This document shows, piece after piece, positions 11,385 through 23,492 of a DNA stretch of 64,000 nt; positions within the stretch are counted from its first letter, which is position 1; each line of letters starts with the position of its first letter. The notes under the pieces are model-generated. The model was not told the DNA's origin and did no database searches. It saw only the letters and a list, made by a program, of their open reading frames with translations. Location of the stretch: assembly GCF_021155765.1 (NCBI RefSeq), contig NC_060108.1:14161025-14225024 (forward strand). The letters are read 5' to 3'. Source of the stretch: Diprion similis. Lineage: Eukaryota; Arthropoda; Insecta; Hymenoptera; Diprionidae. The translations under genes were made by a program, and so were the position numbers.

Positions 11385-12605
11385 CTTTCTCTGTTTCAGC
11401 TAATCAAACCTCTCCTCTATTTCAGCTAATTAAACCTTTTCTCTATTTCAGCTAATTAAACCTTTTGTCTGTTTCAGCTACTTAAACCTTTTCTTTGTTT
11501 CAGCTAATCAAACTTTTCTTCTGTTTCAGCTAATTAAACCTTTTGTCTGTTTCAGCTAATTAAACTTTTTGTCTGATTCAGCTAATCAAACCTTTTCTTT
11601 ATTGCAGTTAATTAAACCTTTTGTCTGTTTCAGATAATCAAACCTTTTATATGTTTTAACTAATCAAACCTTTTCTCTGTTTCAGCTAATTAAACCTTTT
11701 CTCTGTTTCAGCTAATTAAACCTTTTATCTGTTTCAGCTAATTACACCTTTTGTCTGTTTTAGATAATTAAACCTTTTATATGTTTTAGCTAATCCAACC
11801 TTTTCTCTGTTTCAGCTAATTAAACCTTTTCTCTGTTTCAGCTAATTAAACTCTTTGTCTGTTTAAGCTAATCAAACTTTTCCTCTGTTTCAGCTAATTA
11901 AACTTTTTGTCTGATTCAGCTAATCAAACCTTTTCTCTGTTTCAGCTAATTAAACCTTTTCTCTGTTTCAGCTAATTAAACCTTTTCTCTGTTTCAGCTA
12001 ATTAAACCTTTTCTCTGTTTCAGCTAATTAAACCTTTTGTCTGTTTTAGATAATTAAACCTTTTATATGTTTTAGCTAATCCAACCTTTTCTCTGTTTCA
12101 GCTAATTAAACCTTTTCTCTGTTTCAGCTAATTAAACTCTTTGTCTGTTTAAGCTAATCAAACTTTTCCTCTGTTTCAGCTAATTAAACTTTTTGTCTGA
12201 TTCAGCTAATCAAACCTTTTCTTTGTTTCAGCTAATTAAACCTTTTGTCTGTTTCAGATAATCAAACCTTTTATCTGTTTCAGATAATCAAACCTTTTAT
12301 ATGTTTTAGTTAATCAAACCTTCTCTCTGTTTCAGCTAATTAAACCTTTTCTCTGTTTCAGCTAATTAAACCTTTGTCTTTTTCAGATATAATCAAACCT
12401 TTATATGTTTCAGCTAATCAAACCTTTTCTCTGTTTCAGCTTATTAAACCTTTGTCTGTTACAGATAATCAAACCTTTCCTCTGTTTCAGCTAATTAAAC
12501 CTTTGTCTGTTTCAGACAATCATACCTTTCCTATGTTTCAGCTAATTTAAACCTTTTGTCTGTTTCAGCTAATCAAACTCCCTCTATTTCAGCTAATCAA
12601 TTCTC
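11385..12605 (+). repeat. Minisatellite, 26-bp unit, about 47 copies
   Basis: The array is a head-to-tail run of a 26-bp unit. Each unit contains CTAATTAAACC (or CTAATCAAACC) followed by a pyrimidine tract such as TTTTCTCTGTTTC and then AG. The copies vary by single bases: CTCTG, GTCTG, CTTTG, ATATG, and AG replaced by AA in a few. Near the right end some units are one or two bases shorter or longer. A block starting at 11761 recurs at 12047, 286 bp (11 units) away, and is nearly identical for about 170 bp. Each unit reads like an insect 3' splice site, with a branch-point-like CTAAT, a polypyrimidine tract and CAG. Confidence 0.95.
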
Positions 12606-13159
12606 CTTTTTTATCTATCATGTCAGTTACATTTTTCGTTTTTACGGTATAAAATTTCTAAAATATTATTCTAATCGCAAATTCTGGACTCATAGTCAAA
12701 GTGAACACATGAGTGCATCGAGACTGATTAAGATTCCCTTCAGACGTTTTCGTTATGTTCTCGTCTTATCTCAAAATAGAGTTTCGTCCCGAGTTGTTGC
12801 TTATCGGTTTTATTGATATTCCTTCATGAATTTTTCGTTTTGAATTGAAGTGTAGAATTCCGAAGATCTTACGTTTTGTGGTGATTGGGATTCTTCTTTC
12901 TCCTTTTCTCCTCTCATTATACGGATTGCATACAAAAATAAATTCATCAATGTCGTTGAGTTCAATTTTACGTTTCTTCTTCGTGGAATAGGCCTATTGG
13001 GGATACCACGTATAAAAAAAACGCACTGAATGCTCTACCCCGAGTGGTGGTGTGGAAACGAGCTGTCACTATATTGATATGAAATTTTAACAAATCTATT
13101 CTTATAGTAATTATTGTCTTCATCTTCTTACAGATATATACACAAGATTGAAAGGGATT

Positions 13160-13541
13160 TTAATTGAAATATATTATTACAATTTATTGTTACAATTGTT
13201 ATACGGATCTTATACTCTTTTAAGCAACTGTTCTTTTTTAGAATAATCATCTTTTATATTATGTCAACTAAATGCTGTTTTGTTTCAAATATAAATCACT
13301 CAATGCGGGAACATGAATTTAATTAAAACTACCTTGAATGTGTATATATGTCTTATCTATATTAATATATTTTAATTGAATTATATTGTTACAATTGTTA
13401 TGTAAATCTTAAACTCTTTTGAGCAACTGGACTTTTTTAGAATAATCATCTTTTATATTATGTTAACTAAATGCTGTTTATATAAATCACTCAACGTTTG
13501 ACCATGAATCTAATTAAAACTACCTTAAATATGTATACATA
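13160..13541 (+). repeat. Tandem direct duplication, period about 199 bp
   Basis: Two copies lie head to tail, at about 13160-13350 and 13371-13541. They share TACAATTGTTAT, GAATAATCATCTTTTATATT, AATGCTGTTT, ATAAATCACTCAA and AATTAAAACTACCTT. The offset is 199 bp through most of the unit, then falls to about 191 because of a small deletion in the second copy. No coding potential is evident. Confidence 0.85.
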
Positions 13542-13969
13542 TTTACTATTGCAACTGACGGTGGTCAAAGCATATTTTGAATCTGCAGGTCTGCGTGCAA
13601 ACTGGAATATCTTCTCAACCCATAGAAACTATAGTTCACGAACGAAAGAAATATTTAAGCTATTCTTTCAAGCACAACTTGCGCAACATAGACAATGTTT
13701 TGCACGTTCGACGAAGGTGGGTGGGGGGCCTCCGATTCGTAGAAAATCGCTTCTCCTCTTGTTCAGTAGCGGGCCTATTGAGAGACTGCACTGTATTTTG
13801 CAGCAGAGTTCTCAACGAATAGAAATGCCGATAAAGCAGAGAAGCGCCATCTGGCCGTCACTGCGAAGTCCTGTCATGCTGGCATTCTATTGGTTAAGAT
13901 CTAGACAGTAAAATACTGCTGCCTGTGAAAATCGGGCCTTAAAGTTCACCTCACGCGCAGAGCGGCCGT

Positions 13970-13991
13970 GGGGGGGGGGGGGGGGGGGGGG
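13970..13991 (+). repeat. Poly-G homopolymer of 22 bases
   Basis: An uninterrupted run of 22 G is followed by an A and five more G. It sits in a locally CpG-rich stretch (13930-14060) that could be an alternative promoter. A G-quadruplex is possible, and the length may be unreliable in an assembly. Confidence 0.9.
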
Positions 13992-13999
13992 AGGGGGCG

Positions 14000-16900
14000 T
14001 CGCTCTTCGGCCGCCTGTTCTCGATCTTGTTATTTGTGCTCCAAGTCACGACTCACGAGCGTTAGAGGAGTCAAGACCTATAAGTTGTCTGTGAGTCAAG
14101 AGAAGTCAGTGGGTCTAGTGTAGGCTGTGCAGGGCCGTTTTCAGGACTCTATTGCTGTGCTGCACGATTAGGATCCACAGAATAGTGGAAACGAACATTT
14201 TCGGCGTGGTCGAGAAAAATTTAATATTTTTGTTTACAATGTCCCGGTAGTCATCGTCGATTGGAAGAATTTCATATTTCTTTTACTTTTTAAAAACTAG
14301 CAGTATATTTACTATGTTTTTCCGTTAATGCATAAGTGTTGCGTTCTTCATAGGTGTGTGTTCATATATTTCACTGTATGCGTGAATTTACACCATTTTC
14401 ACGATTGCTTAATCCACGGATACATTTCGTGTACAAAATGTCATTCTAACGCTGCGCGTGTGTATTTCGAGTGTAAACATCAAACCGTTGTTCACCTTAA
14501 GCAGCAGACTATGGATAATACAGCTTCTGTGACAGGTGTGTATGTATTTTTGTACGTATATGTGCATGCATTATCTGTCTGCACACACATCCTAAATCGT
14601 TTGTGTTAAATTTCTATACTCATGTTTGATGCAATCCTGTTGGTGGCTTTTCCGGGAATATTTTACTTGGTTGTACCCCGTCGCTCTGAACAGAGCTGCT
14701 ACGTATCGTATTATCATATGTATCCTTTGTTTACTTCATCGGTCACCCACAAATTACTCGAAACTGTCAACTGTTATACAGTTTTATTTTGAACAAAATA
14801 ATTGTTCTTTTTTGGTACGTATACTAACTCATCTGTACTCAACTTACCGAGCGGTCATTTTCACTATCTTAACGCCGAATTCCCTGAAAGTCGAGGAAGG
14901 TTAATTAATTAAAAATCTGATGTGTGTTGAATGTGGCTTACTTGTAACAGTCGCTTTCGCCGCAGTGCCTGGCATAGACTGTATTGCTTCATGATTTTGG
15001 ATCATTTCATTTTCGCTATGATACTGATTGCAGAATTTGAAAAATTCTTGTGCCAGACTGTCCCTATGTTTTCTCTAGATCAACGCGTACATTTACGTTT
15101 ACGTTTCGTTTTTTCATTACTTGTGTAATGTGAAATTATAAATTCGTATGTCTTCATTTTCCGTCACGGAAAATCTTGCTTGTATCTAGACAACATTACA
15201 GCTAAATGACCTTTACTTGTAGAGCGTTTTACATGCTGTTAAAAGAGAATATTCAACCGGTTGCTCGTAAACGAAAAACGTAAATAGGAAAAAAATCGGG
15301 TATCAATCTCCTTGGCTGTGACCACAACTGTCGTACCAAGCCAACATTTGCGGTCAATTTTATAAAAAATGACATGCTGTGCAGACATGCTGTAAAAAAG
15401 TATGCATGAGGGACGTTCACCATAATCTTCAATTTTATTCTAATAATCAAATAATTGCTTCAAGAAACATTTGTTCGTCTGTCAATGCTAAAAGGAACTG
15501 TTGGAAAACCTATCCGAGAACGGTAAAAATAAGTAAATTGATAACTTTTTTTTATTCCAATCTTTAACACACAGGAAAAAGAATATAGTCTAAACAAAAC
15601 ATTAATATTATAGCTACAAAATAGTAGTAAAGTGGGTAGCCAAATCATCGATCAAAAACATCATTTTTTCGATAACCGATGCAAGATTCTCGATCTCTGC
15701 ACTAAATGTCATTATTTCGAAGAAAGTTTTCAAACCAAGCGCCCTTAGTTTCCACTGACATTGTTAAAGCTAAAGTGAATAATGAACAATGAGGAACACA
15801 TAATCTGCATATTCTCTTTTTAAATATGTCCGCTGACGCCTGGAAGTGAGAAATTATCATTCAAACAAGGTGTGTAAGGATATGCTTCCGTGTAGGGTGG
15901 AGTCCTTTATTAAAATTAAAATTACCATGGTAAAATTAAATTAAATGTGAGCATAGAGTGCGTGACGTAAGTCCCACGTTCCTCAATTCTTCCCTGCCAA
16001 GTTACCTCCCGCCGAGGTTTCCTGCTGCCGCGATGCCACAGCGTCGCCGTCCAGGATATGACGCCTGCCCCCCCTCCCCCCCACCCCACCCAACGTTCCT
16101 CCTGTTGCTTAGCCAAGGGCGTCGGTTTTCAACGGATAAAGAAATACATGCACACATATATTTATTTCATTTCATATCATTATCCTGGCTGTTGTACTCT
16201 CAATCGTTTTTTTCGTCTTACAGTCGTCAGCCGTCGTTTTCGCACTTGATACACTTACCTACATAAGTTATTTGAGAGTTCTGTTTGAGGCACTATAGTA
16301 TATATATATATACGTATCCGATGCTCGCGGAACTAGGGAATTTATTGTATGATTAACACGTACGTATCTAATGATTGATTTTAATTGTGTACAGACCTAC
16401 GCACGCAGTCTGAATTTTGAACGTGAGGTTATTATTGTTTGTTATAGTTAACGACTACTTTACTTTGCCTCTGCACGTTGCTTGTAATCCTTATACGGTT
16501 ACTCCGCGGAAATTACTTACCGCGAGCGACTTTTCCGGTCGCAGGATTAAAAAGAATTATTGTATACACCAACTCTTTTGATCGCCGAAAAGAAATCTGC
16601 GCTAAAACGGGAATTTTTCAATTTTCATCGTCTTCTCTGTTCTGGAAACAAACTCGTCTAAATATAGCTCAAATAACCCCTGCACGGCTTAGGAAAACAG
16701 TACATAAATTACGTCGATATATTGGAGACAAAATTGCCGCACACAAAAATGTGTGACCATCTCTTTTCGATACTCATAATATTCACAATACGGCAGTAGG
16801 GATTTCCCCAAATCCAGAGTTTCACGGTTTATTTACCATTTCACGGGACTGCAGTGATGGGTCAACTTTTTATACATTTAATGTCATCGTCATAGGATTT

Positions 16901-17901
16901 TTTAAACCGTAGCCATTACCTACCTAGAAAAATCTTAATGGTCAAGTGATACCATAATGTCGAACTCATAACGAGGTTCAAGTTAATAACGCGGAGTATT
17001 GAAGCATTGAAGCAAATCACTATTTTGCAACTTCAAAATGGCCTCGAAATAGTTGAGTTTACAAATAGTGAATACGTTTTGCTTTATCATACACGGTTTA
17101 CTGAATTTCAGACTAGAAAATACATACATCGTAACACATTATCGTTACAAGCTTCAACTTCATAGCACATATAGATCAAATATAACCAAGGGGAGATAAT
17201 TCTTCTCTTTCGGTTCATTCATTGCTGCGTATATATATATATATATATATGTTCAATATATATTCATATATATGTGTATGTATATTCGAATGACGACGTT
17301 TTTCATCGCATAACCATATACCAGCAACTCCGCCACGCATCCTGCAGAGCTCTAACGTGTCACGTTCTAAGCCCAGTGCACTACTTGATGCGTGGCAGCA
17401 ACATCAACGTGACAAGGGCATGGTGGTCCGAAGATTGTTTTTCAACTCACGTCAGAATTGGTTAGGCATAGACAAAGTCTTTATTCCGGAAATATTGACA
17501 GCTGCGACACCGACAACGTACCGTTTCAATTTGACAAACCTGATTCATTAATATTCGTTGAAAGACTAACTCATTATAAATTAGTGGTGCAGTCCCTATA
17601 AATCGAAGTTTCACATAGGGACATGCGCATGGCGTTTTGATTCCTGCATTCCATATTTGACTAATCAACTTTCCAATAACAATGCTTGTCAATACGCATA
17701 TCCTCGGCAATGAAATGGCAGTCTAATAACAGGGCGACTGACAAATATGTAATTATGGGCAGGCGTGTACCGATATGGCTGTATGTACATACATACCTAT
17801 AACATACTGTATGGTGATCGTAGACGCAGCAATTATGCGTGCCAGCTAACGATTTTTATCTTTCGTATGTGGCACGCTTGTGGGCAGCATGCATATTCAG
17901 T

Positions 17902-17965
<64 letters not shown>

Positions 17966-19769
17966 GTTATTGTTGTGGTTTTTGGCGTTGTTATTGTTAT
18001 TATTATTAATAATAAGATTTAAGTTAATAATAAAATTTTATTGTTGTCATTTTACTTCTTTTCTGGCTGTACAAGAATTCGGCACGCGAATCCGGTATTA
18101 AAATTGCGCGTTCCAATATTTCAAACATCGGCTTGAATATACGGAGTAATAGTTTAGTTATCTGAGCCATCAGTATTTTCTGGGCTGCTGATTATGTCCA
18201 AGTTGAACGGCGAATAAGTAAAATACTTATGAAAATCACAATTATCGTTTCGTCATGCCGCCATAAGGAACATGCGGTCGTTGATAAGTTTTACATTGGA
18301 AATTAAAGAAATGTGTTGTAATCCGAACTTTAAACGAAAGGCTGTTTAAGCGAATAAGTTTGCTTCCTTTTTAGGTATCGGTAGTCCGTTGATCTCATCC
18401 GGATATACGTACTGTCGCTTCCCGTTTGATGGTTAATTTCTAAAGTGACTCACTCGGCGCACATAAATTAAACTCTTCCGAGACGTCAAGCTTTGCTGCT
18501 AGATTGTAGTAATCAGAGTTGTGTATGTATACGTTTTTTTTTTTTTTGTCAGCAATTGAATAACAGATAAGAATTGACCTTGTGGTCATACATATATTGT
18601 AATTAAGTCATCACCTACGTACACTATTCGCTTAACTTTAATGGTTATTATACATATATAAATTCATACTCATCGCAAAGGGATGGACACTTGATGGTAC
18701 GGTGGTGTGTCCACATATCAAAATAACATTTTATTTTCCCGAATGGATATCAATACTTCTAGAAATCGTTGTAAAAGATTAAATCATACTTATCTCGGCA
18801 AAAGAATAAAAATTTAAATAACGCGAGTTAATCATTCGAGCTTAACGATTGAGAGCGTTACTTTAGGCCTAGCAAAATAGGAGCAGGAATTTTTTACCGG
18901 TAACTTTACCGTCGAAAAGATCTGGATCATTGCGAGGTCAGCTTGCAAAATTTATTTACACGCAGCAACGAGGTGTGTATAGAAATTTATGCATTGTGTA
19001 TTGCGCGTACGATAATGACATTAAATTGCCGTATTATTACAAATAGAGAAAAAAAAAAAAAAACTTCGCTAGGAACGTCTTAGACTTAAGAATGAAAAGG
19101 AACGTTAATTTTTTTTTTCTAAATACAGATGATGACGTGTTTGAATTTCGCTCCTTGTCGTGGAGTGGTTCTTAGGGGTTACATTTAGCTCCAGGAGCGC
19201 CGTCTAGCTCGGGGTGGTTTAACTGAAATCCATTGATTTTTCGAAACTGTCATGTCGTTTGCTGTACGCATATGATCAAATCAAACATGACGGTCGCGTG
19301 AAGTGAATTTAAAAACCTTCTGATTATATTGTATAAAATTTATCTCAAATGATCATGACTTTTTGAAACATACTGTTCACATCATCTAAAGCGGCAACGG
19401 CTCTCCAGAATATTATTTTGAATCCTGCCGTGTAGACAAATACGCGCAATGATGAGCTTGACTACGTGACAGTTCTTGATTTTTGCATGTAAAGAAATTA
19501 ATTTGCTATAAATTTCAAATTGCACGATTGTTAGACCAGATTTTTTATTCCTCATCTTCGTCGTCTACGAATATTTCTAATAGACAAATTAGTCAATGCT
19601 AGTCAAACCGAAAGTAACTCGTGCATCAGTGCTGTCTGGAGCAGTATTTCTGTGTTGACATGTAAACTCATCGCATAGAATTTGATTGAATTTTTGTAAT
19701 CATAAATTGAAAATAGTCAATGAAACCAAAGTTTTACTTTCACCTGACACTAAGATAGTTTATATCGTC
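14000..19769. other. Noncoding stretch upstream of the first CYRI coding exon
   Basis: I find no coding exons. Simple features are a C-rich run at about 16066-16093, a TA run near 17230-17250, and the long TAT/TTA microsatellite at 17904-17965. GC-richer islands near 13930-14060 and 16010-16080 might be alternative start regions, but nothing confirms this. The sequence is read here as part of a large first intron of CYRI or as plain intergenic DNA. Confidence 0.4.
17904..17965. repeat. (TTA)n trinucleotide microsatellite, about 20 units
   Basis: An uninterrupted TAT/TTA triplet run is followed by a degenerate tail to about 18010. The apparent poly-Tyr and poly-Ile reading frames across it are artefacts of the repeat. 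Confidence 0.97.
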
Positions 19770-19794
19770 AACCTTTGTCATATCTCTGTTTCAG
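19770..19794 (+). promoter_or_regulatory. 3' splice site of the first CYRI coding exon
   Basis: AACCTTTGTCAT is followed by ATCTCTGTTTCAG, with the exon beginning at 19795. The tract closely resembles the minisatellite unit 7-8 kb upstream (AACCTTTTCTCTGTTTCAG). Confidence 0.7.
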
Positions 19795-19839
19795 ATGTCG
19801 TTTAAGGAACAATTATACATTTTATAGTTGAAACACACA

Positions 19840-21486
19840 ATGGGGAAGCTGCTGAGTCTGTTGGCTCGTGATGACTCGACTTGTTGCACACCGCAAAAGT
19901 ATGATGTCTTCCTAGATTTTGAGAGTAAGTGACGGTATGCATATCTTGGATGATGTTCTTTGATAATTTGCTTACCTGGTTCATTCTCTTCATTCATTAT
20001 TAAATGTTTTTGACTAAACATTATCATTCCTCAGATGCCCAACCGTCTGACAATGAAAGGGAAACATTTGAGGATGTGCAGCGGGTGTTAAAAAATTCTG
20101 AATCTATTTTGGAAGAAATTCAATTCTATAAAGGAGCTGGGAAAGAAATCAGGGAGGCAATATCAGCGCCAACAGATGAGTGTCAGCGAAAAGCCTACCT
20201 GGCTGTGGCTCCGCTTGTTGCCAAATTAAAGCGATTTTATGAATTCTCACTAGAACTAGGTACGAGTAACGAAATTTCGCATGGCCGAAATCCTTTCGCT
20301 TATTAATAATTTGTAATTACTGCTATAATGGACAATTTTTATTTACAAATTTTTAAATAAGACTTTCTCAAGTTAGTAGTGTTGGCTTTTCCTCACTAAT
20401 ATCCGTTTGGAAGAACATAGTTAAATGTTGTTCGGTTTTTTAAAGTAACTTTTTGCAGAGGGTGTCGTACCAAAAATATTGGGTCAGCTCTGTTCAGGAA
20501 ATCTTTCACCCACGCAACACTTGGAGACACAGCAAGCATTGGTGAAACAATTAGCAGAAATCTTGGAGTTTGTATTCAAATTTGATGAGCATAAAATGAA
20601 GACACCCGCCATACAAAATGACTTTAGTTATTACCGAAGAACTCTGACGAGAACTACTTTTTCCAAGGAGGATGATAATGAACGAGACATTTGTGTTGGT
20701 AATGAATTGGCATACAGGATGTCGCTATTTTACGCCAATGCAACACCTATGCTTCGGGTACTCAGCCAAGCAACACTCGAATTTCTGAAAGATGTATGTA
20801 TCACTTGAGTTTTACACTACAGACCTGTTGTATCAGTATGTGGAAATATTATGTATCATTTCCGTTTTTGTTCTTTTCAGAATGAGGATACGCCAAGAGA
20901 AAATATTACCGAAACTTTGGGTACAATGGCTAAAGTCTGTTTGAGAATGCTAGAAAATCCGTACGTATCCATATGTATATGATTATCTAATAAATAAAAT
21001 AAATTGTACAATGACACTTTATTCAAGTGTCAGTTCAGTCAGATATGTAAAAACAAGTTAACACATCAGTTGTATAAATTTTAGAAATCTGTTGGCACAG
21101 TTTCAAAGAGAAGAAACACAGCTGTTTGTCCTGAGGGTAATGGTAGGACTTGTAATACTCTACGACCATGTTCATCCTCAGGGTGCGTTTATCAAGGGGT
21201 CAAATGTTGACGTGAGTGGTTACAATTTTTTACTTTTTATATTTATATTTCATCAGCCAAGGAAAAGATGGATATAAAAAAAAGTGATAGTGTGTAGAAA
21301 ACGGCTGCAGAAGTTGACAATTATTTATGCCTTTTCTCATTGTTTCAGGTAAAAGGTTGCATCAAACTTCTCAAGGATCAGCCGCCATGCAAGAGTGAAG
21401 GACTTCTAAATGCTCTACGTTACACAACCAAACATCTGAATGAAGAAAATACTCCGAAAAATATACGAAACTTATTAGCCTCATGA
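19840..21486 (+). CDS. CYRI: CYRI (FAM49), Rac1-binding inhibitor of the WAVE complex, 329 aa
   Basis: The coding exons are 19840-19924, 20035-20259, 20459-20793, 20881-20960, 21085-21211 and 21349-21486, all phase-consistent. The protein starts [12 protein letters not shown], keeping the N-terminal MG that is myristoylated in the family. It contains the family landmarks [88 protein letters not shown] and [18 protein letters not shown] proteins hold a DUF1394 fold related to CYFIP, bind active Rac1 at the membrane and restrain SCAR/WAVE-driven actin protrusion. The length matches the usual 320-330 residues. A 5' UTR segment, 19795-19839, precedes the ATG directly after an acceptor (TCTCTGTTTCAG), so at least one upstream leader exon must exist. 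Confidence 0.97.
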
Positions 21487-22510
21487 TTTCCAAAGCATCG
21501 CGGTTGCTGTATAAGAAGCTGAACCGTTCCCGTGGAGATCTGAAAAAAACGATACCAAAGTACCAGCTGAACAAAACTGCATTTCAATTGGCGATTTTAA
21601 CAATACCTGTATTATTGTGGTGATAGCAATAATGCCAACTGCCAATAATGTAACGAATTCTACACTATTTATATTATACAAATGAGACTATCAGAGAAGG
21701 AATTGGTTGATTAATGGTGAATGATGATTGTAATTGTGAATAGATTTTGGAGATATAAATCCTGATCGTGAGAATTATTAGAGCATATCGTATCAAAGGC
21801 TAGACACACCTGATATTTTGATTAACTTGTGATAGAAGACTAGTTTAAATGTGTTGAAAATTTACAAAATTTTAGCGTTCGTTTCGTGCAAAGGAAAAAA
21901 AAATTTCTCGATAAATTTACAGGCATGTAAGATGATATATTATTCAAATTAAAGATAGCATTTTTCTTTTTTTTAAGTCATTGGAATTTCAATCAGTGTA
22001 TCAAAACAGTCATAATACGTAATATGCATACATAAATAACATATTCGTAGGTAGATAATTAAGTTATTGAGACAAGCCAAAGATATCGTAACAATTCATA
22101 CAAATAGATGAATATACATACCACTAGAAATGTTTTGAATTTTTGTGAAAGCATTCAAGTGGTCTTATACTACTAATCATTTTCATTTACTATACTTGTG
22201 GTGTTTCACATCACTAATTTTACCATAAATTATGTTTGTATATCGTCAGGCTCGCGCAAAAGCAATTTTAATATTTTGTTCTGATATTATCAATCGCTTC
22301 CACTTTGCATTAAATTTGACATAGAGAATACCAAAGCCGACCATTGATATCTACGATTGCATGGCTATTTTGGATTTCAATGAGAAATGAATACGTGTTA
22401 TATCGTCTATTGTCATAGAGTTTACCTTCGTTATATAATATATTTTTTTTTAAACATAATATTATGAGCACCGCCAAAAAAATTGTAAATAATGACCAGA
22501 AGTAAATAAA
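21487..22510 (+). other. 3' UTR of CYRI with polyadenylation signal
   Basis: This AT-rich stretch after the CYRI stop contains no exons. A clear AATAAA occurs at 22505-22510 inside AAGTAAATAAATATTTG. I take it as the likely end of the transcript, which gives a 3' UTR of about 1 kb. An earlier cleavage site cannot be excluded. Confidence 0.45.
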
Positions 22511-22869
22511 TATTTGAAATATTCGTTTCGTTACGGTTTATCAATTGCAGTGTAATGTTTCGTACTGCAGTTATGGTAAATAACGACGATAGGTGTTAAA
22601 CAATCTTTTTTTCACGTAGATTAATTTTATACATAACATAATACTGTTTAATCTCGTAGACTGATGAATTATTGCCTCTTGATTCCCAGTAACATTTGAG
22701 TGACAAACGGATTTTCGGTGTATACATGATTTATTGATAATTACACACGGGAAAAGACTGTATTTTTCGCCCGAGGTCATTGTCCCCTATCGCTGTCTTC
22801 GATCTTATATCTCTTGTCAATACAACCGTCCTTGGCAGCGGTACCACACGCGGGTTGATTCACGCAATA

Positions 22870-22883
22870 GTTTCTATGGAAAC
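22870..22883 (+). promoter_or_regulatory. X-box (RFX-binding site), GTTTCTATGGAAAC
   Basis: The 14-mer matches the ciliary X-box consensus GTHNYYATRRNAAC at every position. It lies 610 bp upstream of the predicted CCDC66 start codon and 1.4 kb after the CYRI stop. RFX factors bind X-boxes in promoters of ciliary genes, and CCDC66 is a cilium and centriolar-satellite protein in vertebrates. Site function is inferred. Confidence 0.6.
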
Positions 22884-23492
22884 GTGTGCCATATCGATCT
22901 CAGTGTAACAACGCACGCGAAACCGCAATTTCTTGCTCAGGTGTTCAGGTATAATAATTTTAACAGGTGAACCGTACGGGTCACGAACGATCCCAGTGTA
23001 ACATCTTAGACTGTAGCTAGTAGCAAATATTAACACGACCCACGATGAACCTGCGGCAGTCTTTCCTCGGCCACCACCTGGAACTAGCCTACTCATTGCG
23101 GATACAGTTATCAATTAATACGCGTACTTTTTTAATACAAATCTGATCTCAAAAATACAAACATAAGACATTAGTTAACAACGAATTGTTGCAATTGAAA
23201 TTCCTTATTCGTAAGAATACAATCTGACGGTATTCTTTGGTTGTGTAGGTATTACATGAGCGCCGGTGTCACATTCACGCACATACTTACGTAACTATTT
23301 TAGTTTTATTATTTTTGTAGTTTATCATTTTTGTAGTTTATCATTATCATCAATTAATATTATTTATATTTTTAGTATATTTTTATACCTTTCGCTATTA
23401 TTTCAATAGTCAATTACAACGGTGTTCAAATTTATTTTTCCCGCCGTTCCTTTTCTTTGATATACTTTTAAAGGATTTATAGTTTAAATGAA

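Noticed and set aside
11385-12605. CRISPR-like array
   Set aside because: The units are directly contiguous with no unique spacers, and the host is an animal. It is a minisatellite.
17765-18101. Poly-Tyr and poly-Ile open frames
   Set aside because: They only translate the TTA microsatellite.
22734-23114. Frames of 78-84 codons between CYRI and CCDC66
   Set aside because: They show no conserved words or splice context; the region is better read as the CCDC66 promoter.
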